From Anolis sagrei (taxonomy: Eukaryota; Chordata; Lepidosauria; Squamata; Anolidae), in contig NC_090026.1 of assembly GCF_037176765.1 (NCBI RefSeq), positions 59,711,252 through 59,775,251 of the forward strand: a DNA stretch of 64,000 nucleotides, given 5' to 3'. Below are positions 45,601-57,800 of this stretch, piece by piece. Below the pieces are notes generated by a model. That model did no database searches and was not told where the DNA came from. It saw only the letters and a list, made by a program, of their open reading frames with translations. Each line of letters starts with the position of its first letter. Within the stretch, counting starts at the first letter, position 1. The position numbers and the translations under genes are program-made.

Positions 45601-47337
45601 GTTTCATGTCTGATGTAAGACTTTTTGCTTTGCTTCTGAGATTTGCCTTCTGTTTCCTCGCTACTGTTTGTTACATTGTCATTTTACTGAAGGAAAGCTT
45701 TTTTTAAAAAAAGTTGCTTTAACTCTTGTTGTAAGGCTGTTTCTGAGGCAAAATAAGACAGTATGCAGGTAAAGAGACGAGCAGGCACCACAATATTTCA
45801 CCTATCCCATGAATCCAGCTCCTCTTCCTGTGTGTCGTGAATATCCGTTCCACCCAGGTAGAGGTAGAGGAGTATTAGGCAGAACAGGGATGTACAGGAG
45901 GAGGAGGAGGAACCACCAAATCCGACTGAGCTAGACCTTTGTCTTCTTCCAGCTTGCTGCATATCTCCTTTCCTTTGCCCAGATGAAAGAGGGACTTGAG
46001 CCATGTAGGAAGGCGAAAAGCAGCCAAATTCTGAGGGATAAGTGAATTGGCACGTGAGGCCAGCTTCTCCACCAGGAACCACAGTGGTGGCACCCTATTC
46101 CCGCCTCCACTAGAGATAATCATGGTTTTTTTCCATTTTCCCAGGAGAGCTGTGCCCTTAACCACCATGAAAGTGAAGGGGCAACTGTACTTCATTCCCA
46201 TTCGCCATTGCTTTGCCCCAAATTGTTCTCCCAAGGAGCTTTTGCATATATAGCATTCTAAATGTGTGTGTTTATATTACCAATACAATAATTAAAATTA
46301 TGCTGGGCAGGGGGGAAGTTGACAGGCTTGGAGAAAAGAAACCTTACCAGGAAAGCAGTTACACATTTCTTTGTGCTAGAACTACCCCTATGGCTTCTTT
46401 CAAAAATGGCTGTTGAAATTTCGTTGCATGCTTTTTTTTTTTTTGATAATTTGAGTAACTAGAGTGTCTGTATATATTCTTACAAACTTGATACAACAAA
46501 TTGTTCAACTGTATGTGTGTATTCATGATTTTTGTTGTTTGTAGACCCAACCGCCTGACGAAGGCTCTTGTGAGTCAAAACCGGTTGCAGGTTGGAGTCA
46601 ACTCATGTGACTACTGGAGTCTACTCATATGTAATAAAGAACAGGACATTTACTCACATGAAGACTTTGTTTTATATTTCAAGAGAAGAACCAGTTGTTT
46701 CTACTTAATGTGAATGTGGCAGTCCTGCTTTTTTGATAATGTAATCTACACCAGTGTAAATTAACATAATGTCTTTAATATTTGTTGAATTACTTAGGAT
46801 GTATATGTGTAACACTTGGAATTTGGCTTATTGATTTGTGTTTATAACATAATAAAATATGTTTTAAAACTACACTGATGAATCTAAATGCCTTCATATC
46901 TCATATTTCTTCTCAAAATTGTGTAAATGTGGTGTTCTGATAAAATTTAGAATTGCTTAGATTCAAGTGTACCATGTGCTTTCATCATAACTTTTCAAGC
47001 TTGAAAGATGGATTTACCTTAAATGACTGTTTGTACATGTAAATGTCATAACCTCCATCAATCTTTTTTGTTTTACTGAACAAGACGAGGTCTTCAAAAA
47101 GGAAGAGATGCCTCAAATACTTCTTTCTGCCACAGTACACAGTAAACTCATCTTGACATCTCAGCTGTCCTTGTTCTTTCAGATTGACCTGATGAGAGCA
47201 AAATAATAATTTTTCCCAAATAAAAAGGTGAGTTGATTTTATTAGGTCTGAGAATAGATTATTTTTTTAACAACATGAATTAAATAAAATTTCCTGAAAA
47301 TTAGAAAAAAATAAAATTATTATTATGTATTGGAAGA

Positions 47338-47370
<33 letters not shown>

Positions 47371-50300
47371 CAGGGTTTGTTTATTGATTACTCCTCTGAC
47401 CATATAAACAGTAAAAGACAAAAGACAATTATACAAAGACACAATAAACACAAATCCCTATCCTAACATTCCTGTAATCTATATAAATAAAAATGTAATA
47501 TTCGTTTGTGGGATTAACATAACTCAAAAACCACTGGATGAATTGACACCATATTTGAACACAATACACCTAGCAGGCCAACGAGTGTTCATCACCCCTA
47601 AAACAGATTTAAAATCCTCCAAAATAGACCATATATACATATACACTCATATACATATACAAATGAACACATATATACACACATGTATATATATACACAA
47701 GCACACATAAATATACACACACATACATATACAAAGACACATATATACATATACTCATTAACACACACAAATAGACACATGCATACATACATATATACAC
47801 ACAAATATGCATATAGACATGCACACACATATACACAATATACATATATACACATACAAACACACACATATATACACACATATAAACACATATATGCAGA
47901 CTGGGCCACAGCAACACGTGGCAGGGGACAGCTACTAATTAGTTAAAATAGATCAACAGCCCATTGTGTGGGCATGCAGAGCAAATGGATAATACGTGAC
48001 TACTTAAAAGTCTTGTTTTGCAATATCTTTGCTAACTTTGCTTATATGCAAATTTCTCTGAGAGCCATTTTCCATATTTTGTGCAGTTTCAGAAAGAAAA
48101 TCCTGTTGGTGATCTCTGGACACAGCTATTTTAAACCTTGCCAACAATCTAAATCCTTTAGCAAAAGATATCCACTTTCATCCTTAAAGACTTACAGAAA
48201 AGAAGTGTTCTGCAGCATTTTATATAAAGTATCTATTTTCATAACCAGATTTTATGTGCACTTGTTAAGTGCACTAAAATTAAAAGATTAGTGCCATTGA
48301 CTGCAAATCTCAAGAAGACATAGATGAAGAGGAAATATAGGTGCCCTCTTCAAGAGTGTGCCCTCAACACGTGCCGGTTCCAAGTCTTCTTCACACACAC
48401 TCTCATATAAAATCCTTGTCTATTCTGGCACTACACAAGCTAACATTTGTGACAAGAGCTGTTTGAGTTTCTGTGAGGCAGAGTCCATGACAGTAGAGGT
48501 GTGCCAACTTACCTATGGTGTTAGACTAGGGGTGGATTTTAGAAGATCTCTGGATGTTGTTGAATCCTAGACAGCATAAATAATTATGTGGAATTCTGGG
48601 AACTGTGGTTCAACAACATCTGAAGGGCTGCACAATTCCTACTCCTATTTCATATGGTCTTTTTGAATGTTGGAGTTCAAACAGCAGGGTTCAGTGCAAA
48701 GTTTGGGGCATGTTCTTTCAGATGGCGAAGGGCCTTGATCATCTTCACTAAGCCCTCTATAGTCTAAATAAACATAAAGGAGCTTGGCAACAGTCCTAAT
48801 ATAATTTGTCTTCTGGATTCTGGTTCTGCTTGCCAAACAAGAGGTGCAATGTGAGCAAAGGTACCTTGACCTCTTGCAGCTTGGTGAGCTAGCTTTCATT
48901 CCCTCTCTAACCTGTGTAGTATGGGTGGGCAGAGCCAGAAGTGAGTAAGTATACAGTGAGAAAACTATTTATTTATTATTTATTTATTTACGACATTTAT
49001 ATGCCGCCCTTCTCACCCCGAAGGGGACTCAGAGCGGCTTACAAGATATATGTGCATACAATATATTGTATTATTAGCATAGTACAATATCAGTATTAAA
49101 TATTGGGTTGTAGGTTTTTCCGGGCTATATGGCCATGTTCTGGAGGCAATTTTTCTCCTGACGTTTCGGCTGCATCTATGGCAAGCATCCTCAGAGGTAA
49201 TGAGGTCTGTTGGGACTAGAAAAAATGGGTTTATATATCTGTGGATATATAAATATCTGTGGATATATAAATAAATAAGTATTAAATATTACTATATTGT
49301 ACTACCATTATATTGTAATATTACTAGTAATATTACATATAATATAAATATATAATATCATATTATTATTAGTATTACATTGCATTACATTATCTATATA
49401 AATAAAAATGTAATGTTTGTTTGTGGGATTAACAGAACTCAAAAACCACTGGATGAACTATCACCAAATTTGGACACAGGACACCTGTCAGGCCAACGAG
49501 TGACCATCACTCATAAAAACACTGAAAAAAAACCCAGCAGATTGGACTTAAAAAGTAAAAAATTAAAATATACATTACAACACATGTGCAAAACCACATA
49601 TATAAACATACACACACACACATATATACACACAAAACACATATACACAGACTGGGCCACAGCAACGCGTGGCAGGGGATGGCTAGTAATATTATAAATA
49701 TTATATGTATATACATTATATCATATTACATTATATTATTAGCATAGCACAGGAGACAAGATGGAACTGTCCCCTGGTCTCCTCTGTCTTCACTCTGGCC
49801 CAGAGCGGCAGCTGGTGCTGGGGGAGGGGTCCCCAACTGATGACATATGCAGGAGACAAGATAGAACTGTCTTCTGCCCCCCTTCACTCTGGCCCAGAGC
49901 AGCAGTTGGTACTGGGGGAGGGGTCCCCAACTGATGACATATGCAGGGGACAAGATGGAACTGTCTTCTGCCCCCCCCCCCTTCACTCTGGCCCAGAGCA
50001 GCAGTTGGTGCTGGGGGAGGGGTCCCCAACTGATGACATATGCAGGAGACAAGATGGAACTGTCTTCTGCCCCCCCCCCCTTTCACTCTGGCCCAGAGCG
50101 GCAGTTGGTGCTGGGGGGAGACAATATAGCAAGAGACAATATAGAACTATCCGCTGGCTCCTTCTCTCTTCACTCTGCCCCAGAGCAGCAGTTGGTGCTG
50201 TGGGGGTACCCCCAACTGATGACATTTGCAGGAGACAAGATGGAACTGTCTTCTGCCCCCTTTTCACTCTGGCCCAGAGCGGCAGTTGGTGCTGGGGGAG

Positions 50301-53300
50301 GGGTCCCAACTGATGACATATGCAGGAGACAAGATGAAACTGTCTTCTGCTCCCTCCTCTTCACTCTGACCCAGAGCAGCAGTTGGTGCTGGGGGGAGGG
50401 CCCCCCAACTGATGACATACTACACTCACTCACACATATATTCAGCAAAGGGGTTTTCGGTTGTCGTTTCCTTCTTAATAGCAAACATAAGATAGGCATT
50501 ACTTGTATGGTTGATGCAGATAAGGGGCTTGTGTAATACTAGCTGAATGAGTAAGGCAAAATATGAATGGAGCCCTTTCTAGTTCGCAGCTTTGCCCTAT
50601 GCAGCACTAGGCAAATGTAGTTTAAAACTTAATGTTACTTGAAAGGCATGACGGGAAGTTGGGAGGTGACTGCACTTACATCACATCCTCTGATGGCATC
50701 CATTGCAAGCAAATCATTCCCATGGCGAAGCTGAAATTTGACCATTTCTTCAGCTGCACAGAGAGCTTCAAGCTCTTGCTCTTGTCCTGCTGAACATTCC
50801 TTGATGAGATCTTTCAAAAGGAGTGCATATTTGCTCATTCTCTGTATGGGTTTCAGCAGGTAAGAAGCCAAATTCATTTTATCACCCAATTCCTGTTGCT
50901 TCTTCTGTGGGAATATCCAGGGAACAGCACATAACGATTAACAATCAAAGACAAAAAAGCCAACAAAATTATAGACACTTAAAGACAAAATGCTGAATGG
51001 AAGTTACCTTAAAGAAGGCATTTCCATGGCTTATAAGTAAAGTGTCTGACTGGGGCTTGTTTTTGCTATATAATGCATACATCCCAAACTGTTCTTCCTG
51101 AAATAAAGAATATAGGCATCATATTTAATTTGTGCTGAGTAATTTTTTTCTGAAAAAATAAGGTCAAGTAAGTTTAGAAATCCCTGGTCTAAATGTTTTT
51201 CATATTAGGGGTGGGTCAAAGCACCAAACACTATATATCCAGAACAATCTGAGCCATTCATGCCATACCTCCAGTACACTAACCATTTATATGTCCCATA
51301 ACTGTTGGGGAATTACAAGTTAAAGAGCTCTCTGTGTGATGGGAAATGAGGATAGGATAAATGTCATCCTCCTCCAAGGTTGGAGTTCATTCTCTGCCTT
51401 TGGAGAATTAATGCCAATTCAACATGTAATATCCAGAAATAGTATCCCACGAACAATAGTAGTCTACTCTTCATGAGCAAAGAAGAGACATTATATTGAT
51501 ACAATTTTGTGACCAATTAAGAGGTAATTGAAACCGATAACAATCCATTTCTTCGAAAACGAGACTTACATGTCTGAGGAAACAGTGGCTAACCCGCAAG
51601 GGAAAGTCTACGCAGTGTTCCAATTCTTTCAGGAAATACTGACAATGGAAGTCATAGAGTTTTTCTAAATTTCCAAAGATGATGTTCCGCTTCCCGCGTA
51701 AATCCTGAGGTAAGTCACCCCTTTCCAATTCAGGAAAATAGCTGTCAATGATATATCCTAAGGATCTGACATACTCCCTTTCTGTCATGATCATCTCATC
51801 CATTATGTGGTTTAGTTTACTGCTGAAAGAAACAGAGGAACTACATAAAAGCCAGATCAACAGTGATTTTCAAATTAATAGTGACTTGGTAAAAAAAGGA
51901 TTACTAATTTATCAACATTTTAGTGAAATAAATATACAAGTATCTTTATGACATAGATAGGGCAGGCACTCTGCTATCTTTCTAGATGGCCTAGATTATA
52001 ATTTTTATAATTCCTAAGTATTATTGTACTGCCTGGGGGTTATAGGACCTGTAGCCTGACAAGATGGAACTGTCCTCTGAATAGTAGAGGCCAAGATGAA
52101 GTATTTTGGCCACATCATGAGAAGAAAGGAAAGCTTATGAACATGATGCCGAGGAAAATGGAAGGAAAAAGGAAGAGGGGCCGACCAATGGCAAAATGGA
52201 TGGATGGTATCCTTGAAGTGACTGGATTGACCTTGAAGGAGCTGGGGGTGGTGATGACCAACAGGGAGCTCTGGCGTGGACTGTCCATGAAGTCACGAAG
52301 AGTCAGAAACGACTTAACGAATGAACAACAAGTCTGATTCATCTGGAAGACACCAAGCTTTTTATCCCAACTGCATTAACTACATTGCCCCTCCTCCAAT
52401 ACAAGAATTTTACTTTTAACCCAAAACATTACCTTCAAATTGAAAACACAGCAATGCAAACATATATGGCTCCATCATATACTAGTAAATGAGTCAATCA
52501 GGGCAAAACACCATTATGGGGGACATGAGAGAAGCCTCCTCGCAGGATTGCAAGACATCCGGGCGTCCCCTGGGCAACGTCTTTGTAGACGGCTGATTCT
52601 CTCACTTCAGAAGCAACCAGAAGCGACTTGCAGCATGCATGCAAGCAAGCAAGCAAGCAAAACAACCAACAGACCTTTTCAGGACCAACCATGACAATAA
52701 TCTCAATTAACATTGAAGGCATGTCAGCTGCCAAAGAACAACTGCTCTATGAACTGTGCCATGATAAGAAATGCGATGTGCTGTGTGTCCAAGAAACACA
52801 CACGGACGAACAAAAGAAATGACCAAAAGTTCCAGGAATGGTCTTAGTAGTGGAAAGACCACATGCGCAGTATGGAAGCGCTGTCTTTGTGAAATCAAGC
52901 CTCCAACTCAGCAGTGCCCACAACACTGAAGAACACAATATCGGGGTTATAACAGTAGAGCTTAATAACATCACCATCACTTCTGTGTACAAGCCCCCAA
53001 ATGAAGAGTTCTGCTTCTCCTCCCCCGAGAACTTTGATAGGCACTAAAGTTGGTGACTTCAGCAGTCATAGCCATGTATGGGGCTATGCTCAAGAGAACA
53101 AAAATGGAGAGGCTGTCCTCTCCTGGTCTGAACTGCACAAACTATCACTCATTCATGATAGTAAGCTCCCACCATCCTACAACAGCAGGGGATGGCACCG
53201 AGGATATAACCCAGACCTCTTATTTGTGAGCGACAGCATTGTACAGCACTTCACTAAATCAGTGGGACCACCAATACCAAACACACAGCACCGACCAATC

Positions 53301-56300
53301 CTGTCAGATCTCCAAAATCTGGAGGAAAGCAAGAGTCATCACCATCTTGAAGGCAGGCAAAGACCATAATGATCCAAAAAGTTACAGACAATCTCCCTGT
53401 TGTCCCACCTCTACAAAGTTCTGGAGAGACTTATTTTGCATAGAATTATGGAAAAAATAGACCCCTCTCTGATTCCACAGCAAGCTGGCTTTAGGAAAGG
53501 CAAAAGCTGCACATCGCAACTGCACATAGAAAATGGCTTTGAAAGGCAGCAGATCACAGGAGCTGTCTTCATAGACCTGTCAGCGGCTTATGATTCTGTA
53601 AACCACCACCTCCTCCTGAGGAAAATGTATAATATCACAAAGGACTACCATCTCACCTGCCTCATAGGAAACCTGCTACAAAACAGGAGCTTTTTTTGTT
53701 GAGTTCCAAGGCCAGAGAAGCAGATGGCGGAAACAGAAGAACGGCCTGCCTCAGGGGAGCGTGCTAGCTCCATCAATGTTCAACATTTACACAAATGACC
53801 AGCCACTGCCAGAAGGGACAGAGAGTTTCATCTATGCTGATGATCGTGCCATTACTGCTCAAGCAGGGAGCTTTGAGATGATTGAACAGAAGCTCTCTGA
53901 AGCTCTAGGTACCCTTACTGCCTATTACAGGGAAAACCAGCTGATTCCTAATCCATCTAAAACACAGACATGTGCCTTTCACATTAAGAACAGACAAGCA
54001 TCCCGAGCTCTGAGGATTACCTAGGAAGGAATCCCACTGGAGCCTTGCAGCACACCCAAATACCTGGGAGTCACTTTGGACCGTGTTCTGACCTACAAGA
54101 AGCACTGTCTGAACATAAAGCAAAAAGTGGGTACTAGAAACGATATCATACGAAAGCTGACTGGCACAACCTGGGGATCACAACCAGACACAGTGAAGAC
54201 ATCTGCCCTTGTGCTATGCTACTCTGCTACAAAGTGCCAAAAAACAAAACATAAAATAAAACATAATACAAAATACAATTCAACAAAACAAATAGGCATA
54301 AAACAAACAAGACTCAAATTAAAACAGCGCTCATCTGAAATTATTTGTATATGATTCTCATCCAAGATTTGAAGAAGAGTAAACAGTTAAGGAGCCCCCG
54401 GTGGCGCAGTGGGTATAAGGAAGATGAGACTGACTATGATTCTACTAAGAGACGAAGCGGATTTTTATGTAGTTTGTATTTGTCATATAGTTATATGTTG
54501 TTGATACTGACCTTGTAACTGTCTTTTTATGTGTACTGTACACCGCCATGAGTCGCCCATAAGGGCTGAGAATGGCGGTTAATAAGTGCATCAAATAATA
54601 ATAAATAATAATAAAACACTGAGCTGCTGAGCTTGTTGATCGAAAGGTCACAGGTTCGATCCCGGGGAGCGGCGTGAGCTCCCGCTGTCAGCCCTAGCTT
54701 CTGCCAACCTAGCAGTTCGAAAACATGCAAATGTGAGTAGATCAATAGGTACCGCTCCAGCGGGAAGGTAACGGCGCTTCATGCAGTCATGCCGGCCACA
54801 TGACCTTGGAGGTGTCTACGGACAATGCTGGCTCTTCGGCTTAGAAATGGAGATGAGCACCACACCCCAGAGTCAGACATGACTGGACTTAATGTCAGGG
54901 GACTACCTTTACCTTTACCTAAACAGTTAAAGTTTGTTTAAAAATGGTTCTCCAGTTATTTTCTAAACTGTTATTGCAGTGTGTTGACTGCATTAAATAC
55001 ATGCCCAACGGACTTTGCTATGATTTTCAAAAATAGCAATCAGATCCAGCTCTCGCAAATTTCTGATGCAGCTAGTTTCTCATTCTCCATCTCCCTTTGG
55101 TAAAAGCAAGTATGCACTGATTAAACATGGCTTACTGCCAGCTGAACACAGAAGCTGTGCAACAAGATTAATCAGGAAGCTACAATATTTTTGCTATTGA
55201 AATACTTTCCACATAGTATAGGAAAGTTTCCTGTTACATCTGCATTACCTGACCTTTCCAATGTTAACATTCCTCAGATAACACACAGCTTCTTCCCCAT
55301 GAACAATACCATTGATTTATTTACTTACTTACTTACTGTATTTGTATACCACCTTTCTCAGCCCATAGATGACAAGGCAGTAAACAGGGCAAAATTCAAT
55401 GCTTACAATGTCATAAATACAATTTAAAAATTTAGTGCATAAGGAATTCCTTTTAAAAAAAACAACACCAGAGAATGCAGGATAAAAAAGCAAACAGTGA
55501 AAGCAATCAAATAGGATTCAAAGGATTCAAAGAATGGCATATTTAGAAAGGTTATTTACCCCTTCCGCCATCTGAATACTAAAGCCCTCTGCAAACAATT
55601 TTGTTTGCTGTGTGGAATACTGAATGCATGTGTGAATGTGAATATCTTCCAGAGGGAGGGACTGCAATTCAAGAAAGCCCAAGCATTCCTTAGTACTTTG
55701 TCAACAAGTTAAAGCAAACTTGCTTCATTAAATCATCAACATTTACTAAAGACGTTTCATAATCCAGCATAATAAAAAAGAGAGTAAAGACAGTGCCATC
55801 TTGTCTTCAGTGTCATCGGCTGGGAGCCCCTCCCACCAACACCAACTGCTGCTCTGGGACCAGAGTAAAGAAAGGGGTCCAGGAAGATATTGTATTTATT
55901 TTATTTATTATAGTGTATATTACTTGTAAGCCGCTCTGAGTCCCATTCGGGACGAGAAGGGCGGCATATAAATGTCATAAATAAATAAATAATATTTGCT
56001 TTTTAATAGATCGATACACACATACTTGCATAAGTATCATCTTAGAAGAGATGTTCCCTCATCAAATATAAATCCAAGATTCCTCAGCAGTTAGCCTTAA
56101 AAGTTCAAGTGATGTCAAACTGCAGTGTAGATACCCCCCTGAAACTGTAAAGAAAGAGGATACTTAAAACTAAAGAGAAGAAGACTAGAGGCTGGATGGC
56201 CATCTGTCAGGGGTGATTTGAATGCAACATTCCTGCTTCTTGGCAGGGGGTTGGACTGGATGGCCCAGGAGGTCTCTTCCAACTCTTTGATTCTATGATT

Positions 56301-57759
56301 CTAAGGAAAAGGAAGAAAGATTATGACCAAGTGGCTTCCTTACTGAGGAACATGGCCAAGACACAGCAGAAGGAAGCAAGAGATCAGGTGTCAGTTCCAT
56401 GAAGGACTTCAGATTATTTTTGATACCTTGGACACATGCACAGAAGGAGGGCCCATGCCCAAGGAGCGCAAGCTTTTATAAAATAATGGCAGAGAAGGAG
56501 GAGGAACCATGTGAAATATTTTGAATGTGATGTTCCTGTTCGATGTTTTATTAATAAGAAACAACTTTACTTATTGAAGGTCCTGTTCCATTAAACTGAT
56601 AGCAAGTCAACAGGGGTGTGGACAGGAGTAATCCACTAGCCATTAACTTTCAAAGCAATTTTCACATGCTTCTTACCAAAGTTTCATAAACAACCAAGAA
56701 GTAAGAGTAGATGTAAACACTCAATTATTGCAAAAAGAGATATAAACACAGGCATCTTGCACAGGGTACCCCAAGGTGCAATTCTCTCCCCTCTTCTCTT
56801 CAACATCTATGTTAGACCCCTTGCTAGTTTGGCTCGGAGTTTCGGCCTAGACTGCTATCAATATGCGGATGAGACCCAATTCCTTCTGCGCTTGGAGCCT
56901 GGAGCAATGCCAATACCAGACAATTTCACCTGCTCTGTCGAACTGGCTACGTGCTAGTAGACTGAAGGTGAACCCGGCAAAGATTGAGATTCTCTGGCAT
57001 GGCCGCTCAATTGGTCTGACCCATTTGCTACCCACCTTTGATGGTGCTGCCCCATCTCCTTCGCCTACCGTTAAGAGCTTGGGTGTCGTTTTGGATTCGC
57101 AGGTGACAATGGAAGCTCAGGTCGCTACTGCCAGCAAACAGGCCTTTTTCCATCTACGACAAGTGAGGCAATTGGCACCCTACCTATTTGATAACGCTCT
57201 GGCAACTGTCATCCATGTATGTTGGCCTTCCTATGTCTACGACCTGAAAGCTCCGTATTGTTCAGAATGCGGCAGCCAGGCTACTCACAAGAACACCCAT
57301 GAAATGCCATATAACACCAGTGTTGCGTCATTTGCATTGGCTCCCAACTGATTACCGTGGTCTATATAAGATGCTAGTTCTGACCTTTAACATTCTTTAC
57401 GGCCAGGGTCCATCGTATCTTAGGGACCGTCTCTCATTCTCCCATCATCGGAGGTTGCAACGACCATCCCAACGTGACCTTCTTTATATACCGGGTCCTA
57501 GAGAAGTGCACTTGGAAAGGACCAGACGCAGAGCTTTTTCTATTTCTGCCCCTGCCTTACGGAATTCCTTGCCATCCTATATGAGAGCCATGCGTGAGTT
57601 AGGGCCTTTTACCTTAGCACTTAAGACCTGGATTTTTACTAGAGCTTTTGATCTATGTTAATTTTATCAATATCTGTATGTATGTATTTTTATTCTTTAC
57701 AATTTAGCTTGTAAATCACCTAGAGCATCTTGGATGGAGGGCGATTAATAAGTAATTAA

Positions 57760-57800
<41 letters not shown>

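Noticed and set aside
45798-46253. Open frames of about 90-120 codons on the minus strand (Ser- and Leu-rich)
   Set aside because: No known domain, no matching splice sites with PLEKHG4B phases, and neighbouring exons join well without them.
47598-47946. Long Cys/Tyr/Val-rich frames on the minus strand and a His/Thr-rich frame on the plus strand
   Set aside because: They are translations of an imperfect CA/TA microsatellite inside a Helitron; low complexity only.
49745-50425. CRISPR-like array (regular repeats of about 95 bp)
   Set aside because: Units are contiguous without unique spacers, and this is vertebrate nuclear DNA.
49705-50536. Several overlapping open frames of 100-200 codons on both strands
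   Set aside because: They are produced by the stop-free 95-bp minisatellite units. The same sequence is open in several frames and the peptide repeats follow the DNA repeat.
55321-55338. ttac/ttat tandem tract as an independent microsatellite or origin-like element
   Set aside because: It is the tail of an antisense LINE, followed by the usual 3' block.
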